The notes under the pieces are model-generated. The model searched no databases, had not been told where the DNA came from, and saw only the letters and a program-made list of their open reading frames with translations. This document shows positions 38,183 to 48,305 of a DNA stretch of 64,000 bases, piece by piece. Each line of letters starts with the position of its first letter. The stretch's first letter is position 1. The stretch covers positions 836,001 to 900,000 of the forward strand of contig NZ_CP061474.1 of the NCBI RefSeq assembly GCF_014679505.1. Reading direction: 5' to 3'. This stretch comes from Geobacillus sp. 46C-IIa. GTDB taxonomy: Bacteria; Bacillota; Bacilli; Bacillales; Anoxybacillaceae. The position numbers and the translations under genes are program-made.

Positions 38183-38809
38183 ATCGAACTGAATAAACGC
38201 CAGGAGCAAATTTTGCAAATAGTGAAAGATTATGGACCGATCACCGGGGAGAGCATCGCCGAAAAGCTGAATTTGACGCGGGCGACGCTTCGGCCTGACT
38301 TAGCCATTTTGACGATGGCCGGCTATTTGGAAGCACGGCCGCGCGTTGGCTATTTTTATACGGGAAAGACGGGCACGCAGCTGTTTGCCGATAAAATTAA
38401 AAAAATGAAAGTCGAAGATTATCAATCGATCCCGGTCGTCGTCAACGAAAACGTCAGCGTCTACGATGCGATCGTTACGATGTTTTTGGAAGATGTGGGC
38501 ACGCTGTTTGTCGTCGACGATGAGTCGCTTCTTGTGGGCGTTTTGTCGCGCAAAGATTTGTTGCGCGCGAGCATCGGCAAGCAAGAACTGACGACGATTC
38601 CGGTCAATATTATTATGACAAGAATGCCGAACATCGCCGTTTGTTATAAAGACGATCCACTCATTGACGTGGCTGAGCGGCTGATCGAAAAGCAAATCGA
38701 CGCCATGCCGGTCGTGCGCAAAACGGAAAAAGGATATGAAGTGATCGGCCGCATTACGAAAACGAATATGACGAAAGCATTTGTTTCATTAGCGAAAGAT
38801 GATGTATGA
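38183..38809 (+). CDS. ccpN: Gluconeogenesis repressor CcpN (HTH plus CBS domains), unusual start
   Basis: A 208-residue repressor with an N-terminal winged helix and two CBS domains ([21 protein letters not shown] region; [13 protein letters not shown] onward). In B. subtilis CcpN represses gapB and pckA on glycolytic carbon. The family N-terminus ([11 protein letters not shown]) is present in frame, but no ATG, GTG or TTG precedes it: a stop lies at 38174. The near-consensus site AAGGTGGTGA (38167-38176) is spaced for an ATC start at 38183. Otherwise the first usable start is TTG 38213, which would cut into the DNA-binding helix. One extra G relative to GTGAGCACGATC is an alternative explanation. 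Confidence 0.85.
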   Translation: MELNKRQEQILQIVKDYGPITGESIAEKLNLTRATLRPDLAILTMAGYLEARPRVGYFYTGKTGTQLFADKIKKMKVEDYQSIPVVVNENVSVYDAIVTMFLEDVGTLFVVDDESLLVGVLSRKDLLRASIGKQELTTIPVNIIMTRMPNIAVCYKDDPLIDVAERLIEKQIDAMPVVRKTEKGYEVIGRITKTNMTKAFVSLAKDDV

Positions 38810-38828
38810 GCCAAAAAGGAGGAGACAC

Positions 38829-39629
38829 ATGAATCAGCGCCTCGTTTACGTCGTATCCGATTCGGGCGGGGAGACGGCCGAGCTCGTCGTTAAAGCGGCG
38901 GCCAGCCAGTTTTACGCCTCACCGGTTCAAGTAAAACGCGTCCCGTATGTAGAGGATAAAACAACGCTAGCCGAAGTCATCGCATTGGCGAAAATGAATC
39001 AAGCCATTATCGCTTTTACGCTTGTCGTCCCGGAAATGCGGGAATTTTTGCTCGCTGAGGCGGCGCGCGAAGGGGTTGTCGCTTACGATATCATCGGTCC
39101 GCTCATTGAAAAGATGAGCGATTTGTTTCAGCTGAAGCCAAGGTATGAGCCGGGCCAAGTGCGCGTGCTTGACGAAGATTATTTCAAAAAAATCGAAGCG
39201 ATCGAGTTTGCCGTGAAATACGATGATGGCCGCGACCCGCGCGGCATTTTACGCGCCGACATTGTATTGATCGGCGTGTCGCGCACATCGAAAACGCCGC
39301 TGTCGCAATATTTGGCCCATAAGCGGCTGAAGGTGGCGAACGTGCCGATCGTTCCGGAAGTCGAGCCGCCCGAGCAGCTGTTCCAAGTCGGTCCGAGCAA
39401 ATGTTTCGGATTGAAAATCAGTCCGGACAAGCTGCTGTCAATCCGCCGCGAGCGCCTGAAATCGCTCGGCTTGAACGATCAAGCCATCTATGCGAACATG
39501 GACCGCATTAAAGAGGAGCTGGCGTATTTTGACGGAGTGGTGAAAAAGATCGGCTGCGACGTCATCGATGTAACGAATAAAGCCGTTGAAGAAACAGCAA
39601 GCATAATTATGAAAAAGTTAAAGCGGTAA
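38829..39629 (+). CDS. Pyruvate,phosphate dikinase regulatory protein (YqfL)
   Basis: A 266-residue bifunctional kinase/pyrophosphorylase of the PPSR/DUF299 family, which controls pyruvate,phosphate dikinase by phosphorylation. The C-terminal P-loop-like segment [18 protein letters not shown] and N-terminal [15 protein letters not shown] are diagnostic. The ATG lies behind AAAAGGAGGAG. In B. subtilis yqfL follows yqzB (ccpN) and aids gluconeogenesis control, so the pair forms a functional unit. Confidence 0.93.
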   Translation: MNQRLVYVVSDSGGETAELVVKAAASQFYASPVQVKRVPYVEDKTTLAEVIALAKMNQAIIAFTLVVPEMREFLLAEAAREGVVAYDIIGPLIEKMSDLFQLKPRYEPGQVRVLDEDYFKKIEAIEFAVKYDDGRDPRGILRADIVLIGVSRTSKTPLSQYLAHKRLKVANVPIVPEVEPPEQLFQVGPSKCFGLKISPDKLLSIRRERLKSLGLNDQAIYANMDRIKEELAYFDGVVKKIGCDVIDVTNKAVEETASIIMKKLKR

Positions 39630-39654
39630 TGCTGCGTTATTGTTTTTCTTTATC

Positions 39655-39689
39655 CGCACGGTTTCCTGCTGGGAATCGTGCGTTTTTTT
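39655..39689 (+). terminator. Terminator after the PPDK regulator
   Basis: CGCACG / CGTGCG stem extended by TTTCC/GGGAA pairing, followed by TTTTTTT. Confidence 0.83.
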
Positions 39690-40189
39690 ATGGCATATTG
39701 CTGAAGCTTATATTATAATAAAAAATTGCGAGAAAAATGCCCTATATAGGTTTAGAGCGGCCATAGGACGAGTAAACTATTTATAGCTGCTTGTCAAGGA
39801 CAGTGAAAAAGTTTTTTTCGACAAAAAATGTCGAACATCCGGAAGAAAAGAAGGATTTTTTGGAACGGTGTAGAATAATAGGGGGTGTAAAGCCGTCCCT
39901 TGCCGCAGGAACAGGTTTGCCCGCTGCAACAAAGCGCCAAGAAAAAAGTGAAATTTTCTTCCCGGTGCTGAAATATAATATATCGAGTGCGTCTTCGAAC
40001 GGTGCCGCTGTCATTGGCTGCTCATAGGCAGCGGGACGAGAGCGGACAGCGGGCGATCCGGCCGCCCAACTTTTGATTTTGAAGGCAAGGGGGAAGGCGA
40101 AACGGAGAGGCTTGAAAAAGTGAAAAAATTTGTCGAAATCAAAAGGAAAATGGGCTTGCCGCCGAGAATAAATAGGTGACGAGAACACG
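39690..40189. other. Gene-free segment upstream of dnaG
   Basis: No gene is supported in these 500 bases; yqxD, which precedes dnaG in B. subtilis, is not here. A short hairpin TTCGACA/TGTCGAA with an A5 loop lies near 39817-39835, and a TATAAT at 39974-39979 could be a -10 element although no good -35 precedes it. The dnaG-rpoD promoter probably lies in this segment or the next. Confidence 0.4.
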
Positions 40190-40400
40190 CATTATGAAAG
40201 CCCACGGCCTCAGCCGCTGGGACGAAAGTATGGGGATTAAACAACCAAAAGCGTCCTTAAACCGGGCGCATAGGGCGTTAAGCACCGGACGGGTGTTTGG
40301 TTATGGAAGTCTTGTGGAATAAGAGTCAGTGTCCATATGAAGACATGCAAGAAGCTCTGTAGTACACAAGAACCCCATGGCTTTAGCCATCAGGAGGTTC
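40190..40400 (+). mobile_element. Orphan 3' end of an IS200/IS605-type element (omega-RNA-like)
   Basis: The segment resembles the noncoding 3' end that follows tnpB/iscB in IS200/IS605 elements of Geobacillus. It has a CCCA-GGC/GCC-TGGG hairpin at about 40201-40222 and ends in a GAACC-ATGGCT-TT-AGCCAT-GGTTC hairpin at 40370-40400, the usual right-end shape. No tnpA or tnpB lies beside it. The AGGAGG and AGGGGG sites used by dnaG are in or just after this relic. The assignment rests on remembered family features, not on a search. Confidence 0.5.
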
Positions 40401-40414
40401 AGGGGGTTGTTCAT

Positions 40415-42217
40415 ATGGGACATCGCATTCCCGCAGAAACGATTGAAGCGATTCGCCGCGGCATCGACATCGTTGATGTAATCGGCGAATATGTTCAACT
40501 GAAAAAACAAGGCCGCAACTATTTTGGCTTATGCCCGTTTCACGGGGAAAAGACGCCATCGTTTTCCGTTTCCCCAGAAAAGCAAATTTTCCACTGCTTC
40601 GGTTGCGGGGCAGGGGGGAATGCCTTTACGTTTTTGATGGATATCGAGGGCATTCCATTTGTGGAAGCGGCGAAACGTCTTGCGGCCAAAGCAGGCATCG
40701 ACCTGTCCGCCTATGAGCTGAACAACATTCACGGGCATGATGACGGCAAAACCGGCGAGGTCAAAGCGATGACGGAAGCGCACGCCTTGCTGAAACGATT
40801 TTACCATCATTTGCTTGTTTATACAAAAGAAGGACAAGCAGCGCTTGATTCCTTGCAGGCGCGCGGATGGACAAAGGAAACGATCGACCGGTTTGAAATC
40901 GGTTATGCGCCGGATGCGCCCGATGCGGCGGCCAAGCTGCTCGAAAGCCATTCCTTTTCGCTTCCAGTGATGGAAAAGGCGGGCTTAGTAACGAAAAAAG
41001 AAGACGGACGGTACGTCGACCGCTTCCGGAATCGCATCATGTTTCCGATTCATGATCACCGCGGTGAGACGGTCGGGTTTTCCGGCCGCCTGCTCGGCGA
41101 CGGGCAGCCGAAATACGTTAACAGCCCAGAAACGTCGATTTTTCGGAAAGGAATGCTTTTATATCACTTTCATGAGGCACGGGTGCCGATCCGCAAGCGG
41201 CAAGAGGCGCTGCTCGTTGAAGGGTTTGCCGATGTGATTTCCGCCGTGCAGGCCGGCATTGATTACGTGGTGGCAACGATGGGCACGTCGCTGACTGAGG
41301 AGCAGGCGCGCATTTTGCGCCGCCATGCGGAAACGGTCACGATTTGTTACGACGGCGACAGCGCCGGAACGGAAGCCGCTTGGCGCGCTGCGGAACAACT
41401 GAGCGCGCTCGGATGCCGCGTCAAGGTGGCATCCATTCCGAACGGTCTTGACCCGGATGAATATATACGCGTTCACGGCAAGGAGCGGTTTGCGGGGGAA
41501 ATCGCTGCCGCCCAGCCGCTCATGGCGTTTAAAATGATCCATTTGCGACGGGGGAAAAATTTGCAGCACGAAGGCGACCGGCTTCGTTATATCGAGGAAG
41601 TGCTCCGCGAAATCGGCAAACTGCCGAGTCCTGTCGAAAAGGATTATTACGTCCGCCAGCTCGCGGATGAGTTTTCTTTGTCGCTCTCCGCGCTCAATGA
41701 GCAGCTGGCCCGCTGCGAGCGGGAAACGTCGATGCCGCGGAAAACGGCGGCCGGCGGAGCGGCTTCGCGGCCGACCTTGGCGAAAAAGCTGCTGCCGGCT
41801 TTCCACAATGCAGAGCGGCTGCTGCTTGCCCATATGATGCGGAGCCGCGATGTGGCGCTGCTCGTTCAAGAGCGGGTCGGCGGACGATTTAACGTCGAGG
41901 AACATCGGGCGTTAGCCGCCTATATTTATGCCTTTTATGAAGAAGGGCATGAAGCCGACCTTGGCGCGCTCATGTTTCGGCTTCCCGGCGAACTGCAGCC
42001 GCTGGCGAGCGAGCTGTCGTTGTTGTTGGTGGCCGATCAGGTTTCCGAACAAGAGCTCGCCGATTATATGAAGCATGTGTTGAATCACCCGAAATGGTTA
42101 ATGCTAAAGGAAAAAGAGCAAGAAAAAACAGAAGCGGAGCGAAGAAAAGACTTTTTGACGGCCGCCCGCATCGCCAAAGAAATGATTGAGATGAAAAAAA
42201 TGTTATCTTCTTCATAA
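40415..42217 (+). CDS. dnaG: DNA primase
   Basis: The 600-residue primase has an N-terminal zinc ribbon (CPFHGEKTPSF, then FHCFGCGAGGNAF), a TOPRIM core (LVEGFADVISA, CYDGDSAGTEAA) and a C-terminal DnaB-interaction domain. ATG 40415 is 8 nt after AGGGGG and gives the family N-terminus GHRIPAETIEAIRRGIDIV; the upstream in-frame ATG at 40337 is in the IS-like relic. With rpoD it forms the macromolecular synthesis operon. Confidence 0.96.
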   Translation: MGHRIPAETIEAIRRGIDIVDVIGEYVQLKKQGRNYFGLCPFHGEKTPSFSVSPEKQIFHCFGCGAGGNAFTFLMDIEGIPFVEAAKRLAAKAGIDLSAYELNNIHGHDDGKTGEVKAMTEAHALLKRFYHHLLVYTKEGQAALDSLQARGWTKETIDRFEIGYAPDAPDAAAKLLESHSFSLPVMEKAGLVTKKEDGRYVDRFRNRIMFPIHDHRGETVGFSGRLLGDGQPKYVNSPETSIFRKGMLLYHFHEARVPIRKRQEALLVEGFADVISAVQAGIDYVVATMGTSLTEEQARILRRHAETVTICYDGDSAGTEAAWRAAEQLSALGCRVKVASIPNGLDPDEYIRVHGKERFAGEIAAAQPLMAFKMIHLRRGKNLQHEGDRLRYIEEVLREIGKLPSPVEKDYYVRQLADEFSLSLSALNEQLARCERETSMPRKTAAGGAASRPTLAKKLLPAFHNAERLLLAHMMRSRDVALLVQERVGGRFNVEEHRALAAYIYAFYEEGHEADLGALMFRLPGELQPLASELSLLLVADQVSEQELADYMKHVLNHPKWLMLKEKEQEKTEAERRKDFLTAARIAKEMIEMKKMLSSS

Positions 42218-42251
42218 CATGGTGGTATGAGTTTTTAAAGGAGGTAATGAA

Positions 42252-43379
<1,128 letters not shown>

Positions 43380-43392
43380 CCGCTTTTTTTCG

Positions 43393-43426
43393 TAGTTTAC
43401 TTCCTCGGAAGTAAACTATTTTTTTC
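43393..43426 (+). terminator. Terminator after rpoD
   Basis: A perfect 12-bp stem TAGTTTACTTCC / GGAAGTAAACTA with a 2-nt loop and a TTTTTTT tail. Confidence 0.92.
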
Positions 43427-43459
43427 TCTTTTCTTTGACTGATGAAAGGTGATTGACGA

Positions 43460-43975
43460 ATGAATCGGCGACGACGGGAAACGATTATCCGAGAAATTGA
43501 ATATTGGAAGCGTTCGCGCCTTCTGCCGGAACAATATTGCGATTTTTTGCTTGCCCTCTATACGGAGGGGGATGGCCGCCCGCGCAGCCGCCCGCGGCCC
43601 GGTTTACTTGCTGGCGGTCTTTGTTTATTGTTGCCAGCCACCGCTCTTGCCATTTATTTTACTGAATTGTCATTCGTTTTGCAAACGCTCCTTTTGTCCC
43701 TTTTTTTGGCCGCGTGCCTCTTGCTCGTTTGGCGATGGCGGGAAGAGCGGCAGCTCCTTCATTTTCCGCTGATCGGCAGCGCTTGGCTGTTGCTTGTAGA
43801 GACGGTCGCTGCCAGCAGCCATTACTTTCCTGGCCAAACTGGCGCGCTTACGGTGACCGTGCTGGCGAACTGTGCCGTTTGGCTTGCCATTGGCCGCCTG
43901 TTTCGCCTTCGTTACTTTTTTCTCGCTGCTGTTGTCGGTGGGGCGCTTATGGCGGCGGTTGTTTGGTGGCGATGA
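43460..43975 (+). CDS. Uncharacterised membrane protein
   Basis: A 171-residue protein not recognised as a named family. The first about 40 residues are soluble and basic (RRRRETIIREIEYWKRSRLLP, with a YCDFLLALY helix), resembling a short cytosolic helix pair; about five hydrophobic segments follow between 47 and 170. It has its own ribosome binding site (AAAGGTGATTG) and lies between rpoD and cccA. Codon use is similar to neighbours. Confidence 0.75.
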   Translation: MNRRRRETIIREIEYWKRSRLLPEQYCDFLLALYTEGDGRPRSRPRPGLLAGGLCLLLPATALAIYFTELSFVLQTLLLSLFLAACLLLVWRWREERQLLHFPLIGSAWLLLVETVAASSHYFPGQTGALTVTVLANCAVWLAIGRLFRLRYFFLAAVVGGALMAAVVWWR

Positions 43976-44083
43976 AGCCGGTTGTTTTTGTTTTGGAAAC
44001 TTAGGGCTTTTCCTTGTCCACTATTTACAGTAAAATAAAATTGTTTGCATCGTTCTTCATCATACATAAGGGAGGTAAAAGAG

Positions 44084-44446
44084 ATGAACCGCAATCCGCT
44101 CATCCCGTTTTTCATCATTATGGCATTCGGGATTGTGCTGACGTTCGTCTTGTCATTTAAAGGGCTAGGCGATGCGAAAGAGATGGCCGAAGAAAAAAAA
44201 GGTGGCGAAAAAACGGAACAGGCTGCTGAATTTAATCCGGAGCAGTTTTACCAACAAACGTGCGCCAGCTGTCACGGACAAAATTATGAAGGCGGCATGG
44301 GTCCGGCATTAAAAGGAGTCAGCGGACGATTATCGGCGGACCAAATCAAAGATGTCCTGCAAAACGGACGCGGCGGCATGCCGGGAGGGCTTGTACCAGC
44401 CGAAAACCTCGACGCGATGACGAAATGGCTGGCCGGCTTAAAATAA
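44084..44446 (+). CDS. cccA: Membrane-anchored cytochrome c-550
   Basis: A 120-residue small cytochrome c with an N-terminal membrane anchor (about 6-26), a charged linker rich in Glu/Lys, and a class I c-type heme domain carrying CASCH with the distal methionine in GGMPGGL. It serves electron transfer outside the membrane. ATG 44084 follows AAGGGAGG. In B. subtilis cccA also follows sigA. Confidence 0.93.
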   Translation: MNRNPLIPFFIIMAFGIVLTFVLSFKGLGDAKEMAEEKKGGEKTEQAAEFNPEQFYQQTCASCHGQNYEGGMGPALKGVSGRLSADQIKDVLQNGRGGMPGGLVPAENLDAMTKWLAGLK

Positions 44447-44621
44447 TAACGATGATTGAACGTCCCTTTGCCTGTGGCGAAGGGATGTTTTGTCATCTCG
44501 AACTAGGGAGAGCGTTCCATTCATGCAATCAAAGTGCACAAAATGAGAAAGAGAAAGGAGGGAAATGCGGGCCGCCTTCGCACAGCAGCTTGGAGAAGGT
44601 TGGCTGCGCCGTTGTCGGATT

Positions 44622-45326
44622 ATGAACGAATTTCATCTATCAAAGCGGCTCGAAACGGTCGCTTCCTTCATCCCGAAAGGGGCGGTGCTCGCTGATATCG
44701 GTTCGGATCACGCCTATTTGCCTTGCTATGCCTGTTTGCACGGCTATGCGACCAAAGCCATCGCCGGTGAAGTGGCGGACGGACCGCTTCGTTCAGCACG
44801 GCAGCAAGTGGAAAAGGCCGGACTTTCCCACCTCATTTCCGTGCGCAAAGGAGATGGGCTGGCTGTCATCGCTCCGGGGGAAGTGGATTGCATTACGATC
44901 GCCGGCATGGGCGGCGCCCTGATTGCCCGGATTTTAGGGGATGGAGAAGAAAAACTGACCGGCGTAAAGCGGCTCATTTTACAGCCGAACATTGGCGCCG
45001 AGCTTGTCCGCCGCTGGCTCCTTGACCACGGATGGGAGCTGGTGGCCGAACGCATTTTGAAAGAGGATGGGCAAATTTACGAAGTGCTTGTCGTCGAGCG
45101 CGGCGACGCGCGGCGGCCGTATCGCCATTTGGAGGCAGAACTGCTTTTGGGTCCGTTTTTACGTCAAGAAAACAGTGAGGTGTTCCGCGAAAAATGGCAG
45201 CGTGAACTCCGGCATTGGAAGCGGATTATCGCTGATTTGGAAGAAAAAGGAGAAAGTGAAGCGGCGCGGGAGAAAAAGCGCGAACTAGAGAAAAAAGTTC
45301 AATTGGTAGAGGAGGCGTTGGCATGA
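44622..45326 (+). CDS. trmK: tRNA (adenine22-N1)-methyltransferase TrmK
   Basis: A 234-residue class I methyltransferase: motif I DIGSDHAYLP, then AGEVADGPLRSA, the NPPY-equivalent TIAGMGGALIARIL, and a C-terminal coiled coil. TrmK makes m1A22 in tRNA. ATG 44622 gives the family N-terminus NEFHLSKRLETV but has a poor ribosome binding site; the in-frame ATG 44565 sits only 2 nt from a strong AAAGGAGGG. Start is therefore uncertain. Overlaps the next gene by 4 nt. Confidence 0.93.
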   Translation: MNEFHLSKRLETVASFIPKGAVLADIGSDHAYLPCYACLHGYATKAIAGEVADGPLRSARQQVEKAGLSHLISVRKGDGLAVIAPGEVDCITIAGMGGALIARILGDGEEKLTGVKRLILQPNIGAELVRRWLLDHGWELVAERILKEDGQIYEVLVVERGDARRPYRHLEAELLLGPFLRQENSEVFREKWQRELRHWKRIIADLEEKGESEAAREKKRELEKKVQLVEEALA

Positions 45327-46444
45327 GCCGCATTCCGTACGGCTATGAGGTCATTCAGCTTGTCGAGCAGCTCGCCCCGAGACCGTTGGCTATGGACGGG
45401 GACCCGATCGGCCTGCAAATCGGAACGTTGAACAAGCCGGTCAAAAAAGTGATGGTCGCCCTCGACGTTCTTGAAGACGTCGTCGCCGAAGCCATCGATC
45501 AACAAGTCGATTTAATTATCGCTCACCATCCGCCGCTGTACCGTCCGCTAAAGCGGTTGTCGATCGATGACGGGCACGGGCGGATGATTGCGGCGTGCGT
45601 CAAGCACGATATTGCCGTCTACGCCGCCCATACGAACTTAGATGTCGCTTTTGGCGGCTTGAATGACTGGCTCGCCGAAGCGCTCGGCTTGAACGAAACG
45701 GCCGTGCTTGTGCCGACATACATGGAAGCGCTTAAAAAGCTTGTCGTCTATGTGCCGGTGAGCCACGCTGAGGCGGTGCGGGCGGCCGTAGGGGATGCTG
45801 GCGCCGGTCATATCGGCCGTTACAGCCATTGCACATTCAACAGCCGCGGCATCGGAACGTTTTTGCCGGAAGAAGGGGCCCAGCCGTTTATCGGTGAGCA
45901 AGGGCGGCTTGAAGAAGTGGAGGAAGTGCGCATCGAAACGATCGTTCCAGCCTCGCTTGAGCGGCAAGTGGTCGAAGCGATGCTCGCGGCCCATCCATAC
46001 GAGGAAGTGGCGTACGACATCTATCCGCTTGACAATGAAGGGCGACGCTTTGGACTCGGACGCATCGGCCGGCTGCCGCAGCCGGTGACGCTGCGCGCCT
46101 TCGCCGAACAAGTGAAAACAGCATTTTCTGTCCCGGCTGTGCGCGTCGTCGGTCGGCTCGATGACCTTGTGCAAACCGTCGCCGTACTGGGCGGAGACGG
46201 AAATAAGTTTGTCGCTGCCGCCGCATCGGCCGGAGCCGACGTGTATGTGACTGGGGATGTGTATTATCATACCGCCCATGACGCTCAAGCGCTCGGCCTT
46301 CATCTCATCGATCCCGGCCATAACGTCGAAAAAGTGATGAAACAAGGCGTCGCCCGCTATTTAACCGCCGAGCTAGCGAAGCGGCAATGGGAGGCTGAGG
46401 TGGTCGCTTCAACCATCCATACCGATCCGTTTCAATTCGTATGA
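45323..46444 (+). CDS. Nif3-like dinuclear metal-binding protein (YqfO)
   Basis: A 373-residue NIF3/DUF34 family protein. The Nif3 halves hold metal-binding AHHPPLYRP, AAHTNLDVAFGG and the C-terminal GDVYYHTAHDA, with a PII-like inserted domain in the middle (about 130-230). In B. subtilis YqfO; related proteins have been proposed as GTP cyclohydrolase I type 2-like, but function is unsettled. Overlaps trmK by 4 nt as is usual. Confidence 0.92.
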   Translation: MSRIPYGYEVIQLVEQLAPRPLAMDGDPIGLQIGTLNKPVKKVMVALDVLEDVVAEAIDQQVDLIIAHHPPLYRPLKRLSIDDGHGRMIAACVKHDIAVYAAHTNLDVAFGGLNDWLAEALGLNETAVLVPTYMEALKKLVVYVPVSHAEAVRAAVGDAGAGHIGRYSHCTFNSRGIGTFLPEEGAQPFIGEQGRLEEVEEVRIETIVPASLERQVVEAMLAAHPYEEVAYDIYPLDNEGRRFGLGRIGRLPQPVTLRAFAEQVKTAFSVPAVRVVGRLDDLVQTVAVLGGDGNKFVAAAASAGADVYVTGDVYYHTAHDAQALGLHLIDPGHNVEKVMKQGVARYLTAELAKRQWEAEVVASTIHTDPFQFV

Positions 46445-46454
46445 ACAGCAAACG

Positions 46455-46505
46455 AAAAAGGCTGTCCTGCAAGCGGTTCAACCGCTTGTTCAGGATAGCC
46501 TTTGT
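46455..46505. terminator. Bidirectional terminator between the Nif3-like gene and ispH
   Basis: A long stem (AAGGCT, TCCTG and AAGCGGTT paired with AACCGCTT, CAGGA and AGCCTT, small bulges) lies between two convergent genes and has T runs on the minus strand and a shorter one on the plus strand. Confidence 0.82.
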
Positions 46506-46522
46506 TCGTGGATGAACGGTTG

Positions 46523-47473
46523 TTATTCTTCTTTCTTTGTTTTCACCTTTGGCAAGATTTTTTGCAGCGGCACTTTCCGCTCCCGCTCCCACGTAGCCGG
46601 ATCGTTCGGATCAAACTGCTCTAAAAAGTCGATCACTTCTTTCGTAATCGGCGTCGGAGTGGACGCGCCGGCCGTGACAGCCACCTTTTTGGCGTTTTTA
46701 ATCCAGTTGATATCAATTTCCGTTACATCGGCGATGCGGTATGCCTTCGTGCCGGCAATTTCTTCCGATACTTGGGCAAGGCGGTTCGAGTTGTTGCTGC
46801 GCGGATCGCCGACAACGATCGTCACGTCCGCCTCCTTCGCTTGCTCGGCCACCGCTTCCTGGCGAAGCTGGGTCGCGAGGCAAATTTCTTTATGCATTTC
46901 GACATGCGGGTATTTTTCTTTTACTTTCGCCATAATATCGGCCACATCCCATTGGCTCATCGTCGTTTGGTTTGTGACCATGAGGCGTTCGTTGGTGAGT
47001 GAAAGCCGCTCCACATCGTCTGGCGTTTCGACGAGATGGATGCGCTCCGGATGGATGCCGACCGCTCCTTCCGGTTCCGGATGCCCTTTTTTGCCGATAT
47101 AGATAATATCGTAGCCATCAGCGAGTTTTTGCTCGATGAGACGGTGCGTTTTCGTCACGTCCGGACAGGTTGCATCGATCGTCACCAGCCCTTTTTCAAG
47201 CGCGCGTTTTTTCACTTCCGGCGACACGCCGTGGGCGGTGAAAATCACTGTGCCTCGATCAATTTTTTCCAAAATCTCAAGCCGATTTTCCCCATCGAGC
47301 GTAATGATGCCTTCTTCGGCAAACGCGTCCGTGACGTGTTTATTATGGACGATCATGCCGAGGATGTAAATCGGTCGCGGTAGCGTCGGATCTAACGCTG
47401 CGTTGCGGGCGATGACCATCGCATCGACCACCCCGTAGCAATACCCTCGCGGGGTAATTTTAATCACTTCCAT
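46523..47473 (-). CDS. ispH: 4-hydroxy-3-methylbut-2-enyl diphosphate reductase
   Basis: IspH (LytB) makes IPP and DMAPP in the last step of the MEP pathway with a [4Fe-4S] cluster. The 316-residue protein has cluster cysteines in RGYCYGV near residue 12, DATCPDV and, later, LATQLRQ region; [17 protein letters not shown] and [11 protein letters not shown] are conserved active-site segments. The ATG lies behind GGGAGGG. ispG is also in this window (55051-56175). Confidence 0.95.
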   Translation of the reverse strand: MEVIKITPRGYCYGVVDAMVIARNAALDPTLPRPIYILGMIVHNKHVTDAFAEEGIITLDGENRLEILEKIDRGTVIFTAHGVSPEVKKRALEKGLVTIDATCPDVTKTHRLIEQKLADGYDIIYIGKKGHPEPEGAVGIHPERIHLVETPDDVERLSLTNERLMVTNQTTMSQWDVADIMAKVKEKYPHVEMHKEICLATQLRQEAVAEQAKEADVTIVVGDPRSNNSNRLAQVSEEIAGTKAYRIADVTEIDINWIKNAKKVAVTAGASTPTPITKEVIDFLEQFDPNDPATWERERKVPLQKILPKVKTKKEE

Positions 47474-47593
47474 CGTTTTCCCTCCCTGCCGCCGACAGCG
47501 CGGCGGTTTTCACTTTCCATTATATCGGAGAGAAGGGGAGAAGACAAAGAATAACCGCCCTAAACGGCAGGCATTGCCAGGGCGGGAGAGAGG

Positions 47594-48133
47594 CTATATA
47601 TACAGTTTCGGCGTTGATGGCCTCGGCGCGGCCGGTGGCTGTTTTTCTTGCGGTGTTTCACGCTTCGCCTGTGGAACGGAGCGTTTTTTGGCCGTCTGCG
47701 CAACCGGCTTTTGCTTCGTTTCTTTTGCCGGTGCGCTTTCTGTCGGTTTCGTTTCCCCCTCTTCTTCATCGGCCGGTTTCAGCTCGCGAAAAATGCGGAT
47801 CATGGCTGGCAGGTTGCGAATGAGCGGGCCATATTGCTGCACCATTGGCATGACGTTTTGCGCGATGCCGAGCATTTTTTGCACGTTATTTAACATGCCG
47901 ATGAATCCGCCGCTTGTGTTCGCTGCCGTGGCGGTGTTGGCTGCGGCGTTTTGCAGCAGCGGCAATCCCCACGGGGTTGGAGCGGCGGCCGGCGGCTGTC
48001 CGCGCGAAAATAAGCGGGCGAGCAGACCGCCGGCGCCGCCAGGGCGGGGAGCGCCAGCCGGCATGCGGGTGAACGGAGCGGGGGGCATCCCGGCAAACGG
48101 GGAAGGCATCATCGGGGGACGGCTGTATCTCAT
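47594..48133 (-). CDS. yqfQ: YqfQ/VrrA-like low-complexity protein
   Basis: A 179-residue protein rich in Pro, Ala, Met and Gly. The N-terminal third (RYSRPPMMPSPFAGMPPAP, RPGGAGG) is low complexity, a conserved helical core (GGFIGMLNNVQKMLGIAQNV, MVQQYGPLIRNLP) follows, and a Lys/Pro/Glu-rich tail ends it. This matches YqfQ, related to the VrrA repeat protein of B. anthracis, probably spore associated but of unknown function. The ATG lies behind AAAGGAGG. Confidence 0.8.
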   Translation of the reverse strand: MRYSRPPMMPSPFAGMPPAPFTRMPAGAPRPGGAGGLLARLFSRGQPPAAAPTPWGLPLLQNAAANTATAANTSGGFIGMLNNVQKMLGIAQNVMPMVQQYGPLIRNLPAMIRIFRELKPADEEEGETKPTESAPAKETKQKPVAQTAKKRSVPQAKRETPQEKQPPAAPRPSTPKLYI

Positions 48134-48305
48134 GGCAGTCGCCTCCTTTCGGTCGTACGGATGAACAATCGTCCTCCTTCATAAAATATGCGGGCAGGAC
48201 GGGAAAGGTTTTTCCATCGCCATCGTCTTTAGTTGCGGCGGGCCGCGAACATTCGCTATAATGATGAAGCGAACAAAGGGCGCAGATAGAAGGGAGTGGT
48301 GGTTG

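Noticed and set aside
38173..38196. Seven-codon leader peptide starting at GTG 38173
   Set aside because: The GTG overlaps the Shine-Dalgarno sequence, leaving no properly spaced site of its own.
40337..40414. Longer DnaG start at 40337
   Set aside because: The added residues are translated IS-like RNA sequence, and a properly spaced AGGGGG site precedes ATG 40415.
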